Assembly (NCBI GenBank): GCA_004294445.1
Contig: REAZ01000006.1
Coordinates: 1 to 64,000 of the forward strand
Source of the DNA: Cytophagales bacterium
GTDB taxonomy: Bacteria; Bacteroidota; Bacteroidia; Cytophagales; Thermoflexibacteraceae
Length of the DNA stretch: 64,000 nucleotides
Direction of reading: 5' to 3'
Below the pieces are notes generated by a model. That model had not been told where the DNA came from. It did no database searches and saw nothing but the letters and a program-made list of their open reading frames with translations. A program made the translations under genes and the position numbers. How positions within the stretch are numbered: position 1 is the stretch's first letter; every line of letters starts with the position of its first letter. Positions 18,113 through 24,651 of the stretch are shown here, piece after piece.

Positions 18113-18724
18113 TTAGATTTTAAACATTTTCATTAGGTTATCTATGGCATCTTTGAATAAAAATGGTAATAACTCTTTGTCATACATTTTAAAACGCTCG
18201 CGTATTGCCAAAGAAGCCATGCCGTGCATAGTAGAAACTATCATTACAGCCGCTACATCTATGTCTATATTCTTGATTAAGCCTTTTTCAATCGCTTCCC
18301 TAATAGTATTTTTTAATAAATCATACGAGAGAAAACCTCTGTTCCAATCGCATCCTTCCTGTTCTAAGGCAATCATCGGGGCGCGCATGATAAACATAAG
18401 GTCGTAGTATTCAGGATTATCAAAGGCAAATTCTAAGTATAAATCTCCCATTTTTCGCAATCTAAGGAAGGGATTTTCGATGACGGAAGCCGTACTCAAT
18501 TTTTCAAAAAACTTTTCAAATCCTTGGTCGTGTATCGCCTGAAAAATCTCGTTTTTGTCTTTAAAGTGCAAATAAATGGTTGCAGGACTATATTCTATTT
18601 TTTCAGCAATCCCACGCATAGACGTTTTGTCAAAGCCTTCCTTCAAAAAAAGTTCGGTTGCTGCCTCTAATATTTGGCTTCTTATTTCTAACTTTTCTCT
18701 TTCTTTTCTTTCTACGACTCCCAT
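18113..18724 (-). CDS. TetR/AcrR-family transcriptional regulator
   Basis: 203 aa. The N-terminal HTH has the family signature (ILEAATELFLKEGFDKTSMRGIAEKIEYSPATIYLHFKDKNEIF, residues about 18-62). The C-terminal helical ligand domain (about 80-200) is divergent. It directly precedes the TolC, adaptor and permease genes on the same strand, so it is very likely the repressor of this efflux system, released by an efflux substrate. The paired palindromes at 18083-18095 and 18863-18875 are candidate binding sites. Confidence 0.92.
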   Translation of the reverse strand: MGVVERKEREKLEIRSQILEAATELFLKEGFDKTSMRGIAEKIEYSPATIYLHFKDKNEIFQAIHDQGFEKFFEKLSTASVIENPFLRLRKMGDLYLEFAFDNPEYYDLMFIMRAPMIALEQEGCDWNRGFLSYDLLKNTIREAIEKGLIKNIDIDVAAVMIVSTMHGMASLAIRERFKMYDKELLPFLFKDAIDNLMKMFKI

Positions 18725-19063
18725 TTTTTATGGTTTAATATGGTTTAAATGCAAGTTTGATGCAGTTTGAAAGTTTGATACTGTTTTTTCACTATTTCAA
18801 ACTGCCTTCAAACCTTTCTCATTTGTCTAACGCAAATCATTTAATTAACGTTGCAAATTTACTAAACAATGTTTATAAAAATTGCATTATTTTCTATTTT
18901 TTTTCTTTGCCGATAAAAAAATGATGTATAATCCGCTGCTGCCAGAAAAAATAAAAAGGTATCAATGGAAGTTAAATAGTCAAATTTCTTATACGATATA
19001 GTATTTTCTATTTTTTTCTTATATTTAGTCCGATTTGGTCATTCTTAAAACAAAAATGAAAAT
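18725..19063. other. Divergent intergenic region between tetR and acyl-CoA ligase
   Basis: No gene seen. It holds the tetR-side palindrome (18863-18875) and AT-rich DNA. A direct repetition of ATGGTTTAA and several CAGTTTGA/CAAACT-like words occur at 18725-18810, which may be further regulatory or repeat sequence. Confidence 0.45.
18863..18875. promoter_or_regulatory. Putative TetR operator, tetR-upstream copy
   Basis: TAAACAATGTTTA is a 6+1+6 palindrome about 140 bases upstream of the tetR start. Its context (TTACTAAACA, one base, TGTTTAT) is shared with the inverted copy at 18083-18095. Confidence 0.6.
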
Positions 19064-20710
19064 ATGAAAGTGAAAAAAATAGCGAAAGCAAATAATGCTT
19101 TCCAATACCCTTTGTTGCTCAAAAATTTACTGAATTATTCGCTCATGCTTACCCCTGAAAATGAAATTATTTATAGGGATAAGGTCAGATACAACTATTT
19201 TGAGTTCAACAAGCGAGTGCGGCGACTTGCGAACCTTTTTAAGCGTTTTGGCATTGACGGCGGCGAAACTATAGCTGTGATGGACTACGACAGTCATCGC
19301 TATTTGGAGTCTTATTTTGCTATTCCCTGCACGGGAAATGTGCTGCATACGATTAATTGGCGACTTTCTGCCAGTCAAATTCTCTATACAATCAACCATG
19401 CCGAAGATACGGTTATCTTGGTACACGCCGATTTTTTGCCAGTCTTAGAAGGTTTTGCAAGTGAGATGACTACGGTAAAGAAAATAGTAGTGCTAACCGA
19501 AGATGGCATTGTGCCGCCTACTAAGCTAAAAATTGAGGGTGAATATGAGCAACTTTTGGCACAAGAAAGTGAAGAGTATGAATTTCCTGATTTTGATGAG
19601 GATGCAGTGGCTTCTACTTTTTATACTACAGGCACAACGGGCAATCCGAAGGGTGTTTTTTTCTCCCACAGACAAATTATGCTGCATAGCTTAGGCTTGT
19701 GCGGCACTTTTGGTATTATTGATGGGGCGTGCAGGGTGAAGTCTTCGGACACGTATATGCCCCTTACGCCATTTTTCCATGTGCATGGCTGGGGTTTCCC
19801 ATTTTTGGCGACCGCAATGGGCATGAAACAAGTTCTTGTAGGGAAGTTTGAGCCTGAAATGGTGCTAAAACTTTTTATGCTGGAGAAGCCTACTTTTTCG
19901 CATTGCGTTCCTACTATTTTGCAGATGCTGGTGATGCATCCCGCCGCACAGCAGTTAGATTTGACACGCTGGAAGGTTATTATTGGTGGTTCTGCACTGC
20001 CAAAAGCCCTTTGCAGAGTAGCTTTGCAAAGAGGAGTCGACATCATTACGGGCTATGGAATGTCCGAAACTTGCCCAATTCTTACTACTTCTTTCATTTC
20101 TCCTGCCCAGATGAAAAATGATATTGAGTGGCAGATAGAGGCGAGGACGCGGGCAGGCATTCCTGCGATGATGGTAGATTTGAAAATCATAGATGACGAA
20201 GGCAAGGAAGTAAGCAAGGACGACCAAAGCATGGGCGAAATTACGGCGAGAACGCCTTGGCTTACACAGGGCTATTTTAATGAGCCAGAAAAAAGCGAAG
20301 AACTTTGGCGAGGAGGGTATCTGCATACGGGTGATGTAGCGGTAATTAATGAGAAAAATGTAGTAAAAATTGCCGACCGCATCAAAGATGTAATCAAAAC
20401 GGGGGGAGAGTGGATATCTTCTATTGATTTAGAAAACCTAATAGGGCAGCACGCTGCCATAGCCGAAGTAGCTGTAGTAGGCGTTCCCGATGCCAAATGG
20501 GGTGAAAGACCGCACGCAATGGTGGTACTGAAACAGGGACATAGCCTTAGCCATGAGGAGTTGAAAGCGTTTTTGGGGCAGTTTGTCGAAAGTGGAACTA
20601 TCAATAAGTGGGCTGTGCCTGATACTGTAGATTTTACTGCCGCTATTCCAAAAACAAGTGTTGGGAAAATGGACAAGAAAGTGATTAGAGGAAACTTACT
20701 TAAGCTGTAG
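19064..20710 (+). CDS. AMP-dependent acyl-CoA synthetase/ligase
   Basis: 548 aa. The ANL superfamily motifs are in order: P-loop (FYTTGTTGNPKGVFFSH), A5 region (GYGMSETCP), A7 (YLHTGDVAVI), A8 hinge (ADRIKDVIKTGGEWIS) and the catalytic Lys near the C-terminus (PKTSVGKMDKKVIR). Length and the TPFFHVHGWG segment fit medium/long-chain fatty-acyl-CoA synthetases. It activates a carboxylic acid to an acyl-adenylate and then to the CoA thioester in the cytoplasm. It is divergent from tetR and followed by a strong terminator. Confidence 0.9.
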   Translation: MKVKKIAKANNAFQYPLLLKNLLNYSLMLTPENEIIYRDKVRYNYFEFNKRVRRLANLFKRFGIDGGETIAVMDYDSHRYLESYFAIPCTGNVLHTINWRLSASQILYTINHAEDTVILVHADFLPVLEGFASEMTTVKKIVVLTEDGIVPPTKLKIEGEYEQLLAQESEEYEFPDFDEDAVASTFYTTGTTGNPKGVFFSHRQIMLHSLGLCGTFGIIDGACRVKSSDTYMPLTPFFHVHGWGFPFLATAMGMKQVLVGKFEPEMVLKLFMLEKPTFSHCVPTILQMLVMHPAAQQLDLTRWKVIIGGSALPKALCRVALQRGVDIITGYGMSETCPILTTSFISPAQMKNDIEWQIEARTRAGIPAMMVDLKIIDDEGKEVSKDDQSMGEITARTPWLTQGYFNEPEKSEELWRGGYLHTGDVAVINEKNVVKIADRIKDVIKTGGEWISSIDLENLIGQHAAIAEVAVVGVPDAKWGERPHAMVVLKQGHSLSHEELKAFLGQFVESGTINKWAVPDTVDFTAAIPKTSVGKMDKKVIRGNLLKL

Positions 20711-20715
20711 TGGCG

Positions 20716-20758
20716 GCACTTTGCCAAAGCCTAAAAGAAGAAAACTTTGGCAAAGTGC
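20716..20758 (+). terminator. Terminator after the acyl-CoA ligase
   Basis: A perfect 14-bp stem (20716-20729 with 20745-20758) lies just after the ligase stop and is followed by ATTTT. Confidence 0.7.
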
Positions 20759-20780
20759 ATTTTGAAAAAAATTAACTGAT

Positions 20781-21218
20781 ATGGCTCAATTTTATCATTC
20801 AGAAGAAGAAATTACCGCCCTCATAGCAGCATTCAGAAATAAAACGCTGCCGCCAAATGAGTGGACACACCACGCACACCTCACGGTTGGGCTGTGGTTT
20901 AGCAAACATTTCTCGGCATTTGAAGCCCTGTGTTATCTTCGTAGTGGCATCATCACCTACAACCAAAGCGTGGGGACAGAAAACTCTCCGCAAAAAGGTT
21001 ATCACGAAACATTGACCGTTTTTTGGCACAAAGTTATTGATAAGTTTGTTGCGGAAAACACAGATTTGACCTTATTGGAGCTATGCAATACCTTCTTGAA
21101 CAGAGATTTAGTCGCCAAAGATTGGGTTTTTCAATTTTACTCGCGAGAAGTTTTATTTTCTATAGAGGCGAGAGCTACTTGGGTGCAGCCCGACAAGGCA
21201 TCAGATGCCTTTTTTTGA
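20781..21218 (+). CDS. Conserved hypothetical 145-aa protein
   Basis: 145 aa, no signal peptide, helical. It has WTHHAHLTVGLWF near residue 30, GYHETLTVFWHKVI near 73 and EARATWVQPD near the C-terminus, a histidine-rich pattern I recall from small unnamed bacterial proteins without assigned function. The 3' end overlaps the stump of a crtW gene by 18 bases on the other strand. Exactly the same overlap exists between the intact crtW and the stump of a related 145-aa gene at 28483-28530, so the two genes were once convergent neighbours. Confidence 0.75.
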   Translation: MAQFYHSEEEITALIAAFRNKTLPPNEWTHHAHLTVGLWFSKHFSAFEALCYLRSGIITYNQSVGTENSPQKGYHETLTVFWHKVIDKFVAENTDLTLLELCNTFLNRDLVAKDWVFQFYSREVLFSIEARATWVQPDKASDAFF

Positions 21219-21375
21219 CATACTTTTTTCCTTTTCTTGCGGTAGCATCCACCAAGGCGTTCTCGGAGAGTTGTGATGCTCGTAGTGATAGCCAAAAAAA
21301 TAGCAAGTTAAGAAAGCCCAAAGATGATTCTGACGCTGACTATGCGACTTGTGTATATTTTCAGGTGCGTGTTCC
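21171..21375. repeat. Left 205-bp direct repeat bounding the peptide island
   Basis: It aligns without gaps to 28483-28687 (offset 7312), with about 16 mismatches by hand count and a central stretch of over 70 identical bases. It contains the last 15 codons of the 145-aa gene and the last roughly 55 codons of a crtW copy. Confidence 0.85.
21201..21375 (-). pseudogene. 3' remnant of a crtW-type carotenoid ketolase
   Basis: The minus frame reads HAPENIHKSHSQRQNHLWAF and continues through the third histidine motif (GYHYEHHNSP) and TPWWMLPQEKEK to a stop. It is nearly identical to the C-terminus of the intact protein at 28513-29211. Upstream of about 21375 the similarity stops abruptly at the island edge, so the first three quarters of the gene are missing. 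No start or promoter is apparent. Confidence 0.85.
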
Positions 21376-21410
21376 TGATTGCGGCTTTTTCTGGGCATGA
21401 AAACAGCCCC

Positions 21411-22583
21411 CTATGGAGAAGGCTTCAGCCAATTTTCTGCCTTATCATAGAGGAGTGCGAATAGATTACGATTTGTAATTACAAATCTTGCTTTGACGGT
21501 CATACCTTTTTTCAAATAACCTTTATAACTATTTTTCAAAGAAAGAAAAGACTGGTCTAATTTGCACTTTATTAAGAAAAGAGGTTGGTTATTCACTATG
21601 CTTATGTCATTACTTACAGATTGGATTTCGCCGCTCATCATTCCCCATTCATTGTAATTGAACGCATCTATTTGAAAATTTGCTTTCATTCCTTTTTGTA
21701 ATAAGCCAATGTCTTTGGGCGAAACATAGCAGTCTGCGACCAGACTCGAATCAGGGGAAATAGAGGCTATAGATTCACCTACCTGCACTTGGTTTCCAAT
21801 ATATTTGCCTACAAACTGCTGAACTGTACCCGAAATTGGGGCAGTAATGGTATAAAATTCTTTTTCCTTATTGGCTTGCTTTTGCTGTGATTGTAAGCCT
21901 TCTATCTCGATTTGTAAGTTAGAAAGTTCGGATTGCCAAAGGCTAATTTGTTTTTCAAAAGACGTTTGAAATTGACTTTGAAGACGTTGTAACTCAAAAA
22001 GGCGGTCTTCATATTCCCTAAGAGCTATTGCCTTACCCTCATAGAGTTTTTTATCTCTACCAATTTCCCTTTGTATTTTTTCTTGAGCATACTGATTTTC
22101 TTGTAGTTGTGTTTTAAGCTGTAAGTATTGTTGCTTATAGAGCTGCGTTTTTAGTCCCAACTGCTGTCCTTTTCCAAAGGAGAAAATAACATTAGAGTCT
22201 ATTTTTACCAAATATTCCAAATCCTGAATATAGCTTTTCTTTTCAGTTAGCTGAAAATCAATTAGTTTTAGTTTATTATCCAAAATTTCGCTTTCCAAGA
22301 TGATTATTTTTTCACCTTGTTTTACTGTTTGATTTTCTTTGATATAGATTTCTTTGATTTTCCCATTTACTGCTGCTTTGAGTTCTGTTTTTTCCGTAAT
22401 AGGTCTTAAAATGCCGCTCGCCCGCACCGAAACATCTATGTGAATAAAAAATAAAGATACAAAAGCAGCCAACAGAGCAAGCAATAAAAAGGTATAAATC
22501 CATTGACTACGCATAGAAACCTGATAATGATGGCTTTCTACACTATTTTCTATGATTTCAGTAGGAAAAAGTTGAGTTTGCAT
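21411..22583 (-). CDS. HlyD-family secretion adaptor for the peptide exporter
   Basis: 390 aa. A short cytoplasmic N-terminus and one transmembrane helix (about 28-50) precede a lipoyl half motif (LKAAVNGKIKEIYIKENQTVKQGEKIIIL), a long coiled coil (about 105-230), a second lipoyl half (ITAPISGTVQQFVGKYIGNQVQVGE) and a barrel. This is the adaptor type that pairs with C39-peptidase ABC exporters (24652-26835). No outer-membrane channel gene is in the island. The gene has its own copy of the island promoter (22711-22746) and a hairpin in the leader. Confidence 0.9.
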   Translation of the reverse strand: MQTQLFPTEIIENSVESHHYQVSMRSQWIYTFLLLALLAAFVSLFFIHIDVSVRASGILRPITEKTELKAAVNGKIKEIYIKENQTVKQGEKIIILESEILDNKLKLIDFQLTEKKSYIQDLEYLVKIDSNVIFSFGKGQQLGLKTQLYKQQYLQLKTQLQENQYAQEKIQREIGRDKKLYEGKAIALREYEDRLFELQRLQSQFQTSFEKQISLWQSELSNLQIEIEGLQSQQKQANKEKEFYTITAPISGTVQQFVGKYIGNQVQVGESIASISPDSSLVADCYVSPKDIGLLQKGMKANFQIDAFNYNEWGMMSGEIQSVSNDISIVNNQPLFLIKCKLDQSFLSLKNSYKGYLKKGMTVKARFVITNRNLFALLYDKAENWLKPSP

Positions 22584-22647
22584 AGTGTTTTAAATCTGGA
22601 ATTAGGAATGATAATTTGAGAAAATCCATCAAAAGAATAGTTTAAAA

Positions 22648-22680
22648 ACAGATAACACCTTCAGTAAAGATGTTATCTGT
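22648..22680 (-). terminator. Terminator-like hairpin in the HlyD leader
   Basis: A 10-bp perfect stem (ACAGATAACA, 22648-22657, with TGTTATCTGT, 22671-22680) is followed on the minus strand by a T run. It lies between the island-type promoter (22711-22746) and the HlyD start at 22583. It could attenuate HlyD, end a roughly 60-nt RNA, or mark a deleted peptide gene. Confidence 0.65.
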
Positions 22681-22710
22681 CAGTAATTATTATTTTGTTT
22701 AATTAATTCA

Positions 22711-22746
22711 CAAAGTTAAGCGTGGATGTTCCGAGAATTTCGGAAC
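22711..22746 (-). promoter_or_regulatory. Island promoter 1 (HlyD): palindrome plus -7
   Basis: The palindrome GTTCCGA-GAATT-TCGGAAC (22728-22746, plus-strand reading) lies 9 nt from CAAAGTTA (22711-22718), which is TAACTTTG on the minus strand and matches TAnnTTTG. The geometry is the same as at 24600, 27737 and 28197. Confidence 0.8.
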
Positions 22747-22798
22747 AAGAAAAAATATTTTGTCGTACGAGGGTGGGAGATTTGGGCATAGGGTTTAG

Positions 22799-23233
22799 CT
22801 ATTTGATAGATTTTTGCAACAAATTATAAAACAATACATGATAAACAGATAAGGTGGTAAACATCAGCCCTAACATAGTGAGATTGAAATATCCGATATT
22901 CTTTAAATCGCTGATAACTAATGCAAATTCTATTAAAAGTAATAGCAAGTAAAGCCCAAAAGCGGCAAATAAAGCATAAAAAGCCACTTTCTGCCTTAGC
23001 CTATTTACCTGCTCATTTTCAATTTTTTCCTTGCAAAATACCAATAATACCAAAAGTAGATTTATGACGAAAAAACAAACTTCATTTGTTTTCAAATTAC
23101 CAATTTTTATATCATTGATAATCACGTAAATAAACACAGACAAAAATAATATGATGAATAGAAATATTATTTTTTTATAACTATTTGATAGATTAATTGG
23201 AGTCATATTTATTATAAATTGTAGGAAAATCAT
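22799..23233 (-). CDS. Small multi-pass membrane protein of the peptide island
   Basis: 144 aa with four predicted hydrophobic segments (about 22-40, 52-68, 84-104, 115-135). No family recognised. Its start overlaps the end of the CPBP-like gene by 4 bases (ATGA type), so it is translationally coupled in the same operon. An in-frame ATG ten codons later (23206) is also possible. In peptide-bacteriocin loci such small membrane proteins are often immunity factors; that role here is inferred from position only. Confidence 0.7.
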   Translation of the reverse strand: MIFLQFIINMTPINLSNSYKKIIFLFIILFLSVFIYVIINDIKIGNLKTNEVCFFVINLLLVLLVFCKEKIENEQVNRLRQKVAFYALFAAFGLYLLLLLIEFALVISDLKNIGYFNLTMLGLMFTTLSVYHVLFYNLLQKSIK

Positions 23234-23769
23234 TCAGAAGTCAAAATTAGAGTTGCAACTAAATTATGTAAGCTATGAATAATTGCTATAAGCCAGAATA
23301 TAGGGAATTTTTCATGTTGTTTGATTATGTAGGCATACGCATAATAAAATCCAACTAAAAATGAAACTAAAATATATCTCAAACTATAAATATGAGTGGA
23401 AGCAAATAAGCAGGCAGAAATAATGATGATAGCTAATGGTAATTTTTGCAAAATTTTAATTTTTTGTAGAATATTAATAATTAGATACTGGAATAGAAAG
23501 GTTTCTATCAAGGGTGCAATTAGTCCTGTTATTAATAATCGTCTATAAAGCGGTAGTTTGGATAAATAAGACTCTTCAAAGCTATTATCTTCTAATCCAA
23601 TAGCATCTAAAATATGTACTAAAATGTAAGGAACACATAAAGTATAAATCAAAGAAAAGCAGATAAATAAAATTAGTGGGACAGTTTTGATTTTATTATG
23701 TATGTTTTCTAAGTAATAAATGATACTATTCTTTATTTTTATGTTATAGATTTGCATGATTTTAAACAT
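23230..23769 (-). CDS. CPBP-family intramembrane protease-like protein
   Basis: 179 aa, several transmembrane helices. The three CPBP/Abi motifs can be traced: motif 1 is IETFLFQ (Glu89-Thr90, Gln94, where the family has EExxxR), motif 2 is FASTH (Phe122, His126) and motif 3 is HSLHN (His165, Asn169). The second Glu and the Arg of motif 1 are replaced, so catalysis may be altered. CPBP proteins in bacteriocin loci can confer immunity or process peptides. It is in an overlapping operon with the 89-aa-type gene upstream and the 144-aa gene downstream. The start could also be the ATG at 23757. Confidence 0.78.
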   Translation of the reverse strand: MFKIMQIYNIKIKNSIIYYLENIHNKIKTVPLILFICFSLIYTLCVPYILVHILDAIGLEDNSFEESYLSKLPLYRRLLITGLIAPLIETFLFQYLIINILQKIKILQKLPLAIIIISACLFASTHIYSLRYILVSFLVGFYYAYAYIIKQHEKFPIFWLIAIIHSLHNLVATLILTSE

Positions 23770-23995
23770 TTAAGTTTTTGTTTTTTCGCTTTTTAATGAA
23801 GCAAATAATAAATAGAAACGAAAATGGTATAGAGAATAAAAAGCGATACCAAAAGCCTTTGCTTATATGATAAGCAAAACCTTGAAAATTATCACTATAA
23901 ATTAATATGATAATATTACAAAACTCAAATAATATACTTCCTATGAAGGCACCTATGATAGTATATACAAATAAAAGAAGATACTTTTTTTTCAT
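23762..23995 (-). CDS. Small two-helix membrane protein of the peptide island
   Basis: 77 aa from the ATG at 23995 (MKKKYLLLFVYTIIGA). A longer frame from 24031 would begin inside the terminator hairpin 24016-24048 and is less likely. Two hydrophobic segments are separated by a short loop, with a very basic C-terminus (KKRKNKN). It overlaps the CPBP-like gene by 8 bases. Not recognised; a candidate immunity protein for the peptides encoded directly upstream. Confidence 0.6.
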   Translation of the reverse strand: MKKKYLLLFVYTIIGAFIGSILFEFCNIIILIYSDNFQGFAYHISKGFWYRFLFSIPFSFLFIICFIKKRKNKNLNV

Positions 23996-24015
23996 AAATA
24001 ATTTTTTTATTAAAA

Positions 24016-24048
24016 TTTGAAGCCTTACCAATCTAATAAGGCTTCAAA
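24016..24048 (-). terminator. Terminator after the two GG-leader peptides
   Basis: A 12-bp perfect stem (TTTGAAGCCTTA, 24016-24027, with its complement at 24037-24048) has a 9-nt loop and a short T run on the minus strand. It lies between the peptide genes and the downstream membrane-protein genes, so it may set a high peptide-to-immunity expression ratio. Confidence 0.65.
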
Positions 24049-24067
24049 TGAATCTGAATAAGCTATA

Positions 24068-24277
24068 TTAATGATGTACTGTCAGCCATCCTCCTTGACC
24101 TTGAGCTATAGTTTGACCACAATAAGTAATAAAACTATCTATCTTTGCAGCAACAAAACCGCAAAACTCAAATACTGCTTTCGTTGCAGGTGAAGCCTCA
24201 CCTCCATTAATACGCTTCATTTCTTCAAAACTCAACTCTTTCACACTGAATTCCTCAAATTGATTCAAATGTTTCAT
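24068..24277 (-). CDS. Double-glycine leader secreted peptide 1 (bacteriocin-like)
   Basis: 69 aa. The leader FSVKELSFEEMKRINGG ends at Gly25-Gly26 and has the hydrophobic spacing (Leu15, Met20, Ile23) recognised by C39 peptidases. The predicted mature part is 43 residues with two Cys (39 and 53), which could form a disulfide, plus a Gly/Gln-rich segment near the end (GQGQGGW). It lies 45 bases downstream of the second peptide gene, so both share promoter 24600-24635. The exporter and adaptor genes flank them. Antibacterial or signalling activity is inferred, not shown. Confidence 0.8.
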   Translation of the reverse strand: MKHLNQFEEFSVKELSFEEMKRINGGEASPATKAVFEFCGFVAAKIDSFITYCGQTIAQGQGGWLTVHH

Positions 24278-24321
24278 AATTTTAAAAAGTTTTATTTAAG
24301 TTAAAGACTTGTAAAACAGAA

Positions 24322-24531
24322 TTAATAACGCTTTCCTAAATCCCAGCCTTCATTGAAAGCTTTTACACAGTCATTCCAATTATTGACAGCATCCCAAGCA
24401 AAATTTCCAATGATGCCTCCAACTGCAGCAGTAGCTATAAAAATAAGGGCAGGACTTCCCCCCTCTGTTTCTCTCATTTCCCCTTCGTTTAACTCCAAAA
24501 CGTCGTAGGAATCTAAGGTTAAATTTGTCAT
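24322..24531 (-). CDS. Double-glycine leader secreted peptide 2 (class IIb-like)
   Basis: 69 aa. The leader MTNLTLDSYDVLELNEGEM runs to Gly24-Gly25. The mature 44 residues start with a hydrophobic helix containing GGIIG (a GxxxG motif, Gly38 and Gly42) followed by FAWDAVNNW, reminiscent of two-peptide (class IIb) bacteriocins. The leader and upstream DNA are almost the same as those of the 56-aa peptide at 27499-27669, while the mature parts differ. It is first in its operon, 69 bases after the -7 element of promoter 24600-24635. Confidence 0.8.
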   Translation of the reverse strand: MTNLTLDSYDVLELNEGEMRETEGGSPALIFIATAAVGGIIGNFAWDAVNNWNDCVKAFNEGWDLGKRY

Positions 24532-24650
24532 TTTTTGTTACGATTTTAAAGTTTGATAAATAGTTTTGTTTTTGCACTCCTAACGTTATTTGTACCTTAC
24601 AAAGTTACGCCCCAGCCTTCCGAGAATTTCGGAAGAGAAAAAAATATTTT
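24468..24650. repeat. Leader-promoter cassette, copy 1
   Basis: About 185 bases covering the GG leader codons, 5' UTR and palindromic promoter are nearly identical to 27604-27786, with a few substitutions and single-base indels. Similarity fades at the mature-peptide codons. Confidence 0.8.
24600..24635 (-). promoter_or_regulatory. Island promoter 2 (peptides 1 and 2)
   Basis: The palindrome CTTCCGA-GAATT-TCGGAAG (24617-24635) lies 9 nt from CAAAGTTA (24600-24607), which is TAACTTTG on the minus strand. The spacer is identical to that of island promoter 3. Confidence 0.82.
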
Positions 24651-24651
24651 C

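Noticed and set aside
19621-20046. 141-codon minus-strand ORF within the acyl-CoA ligase
   Set aside because: Antisense shadow of a gene with all ANL motifs intact; no independent signals.
21083-21400. 105-codon plus-strand frame across the left repeat
   Set aside because: It overlaps the end of the 145-aa gene and the crtW stump in wrong frames and has no recognisable content.
23762-24031. 89-codon version of the small membrane protein
   Set aside because: This start lies inside the terminator hairpin 24016-24048; the ATG at 23995 gives a normal membrane-protein N-terminus.
24380-24577. 65-codon frame overlapping peptide 2
   Set aside because: Out of frame with the GG leader and running through its promoter region; the GG-leader frame has clear family features.
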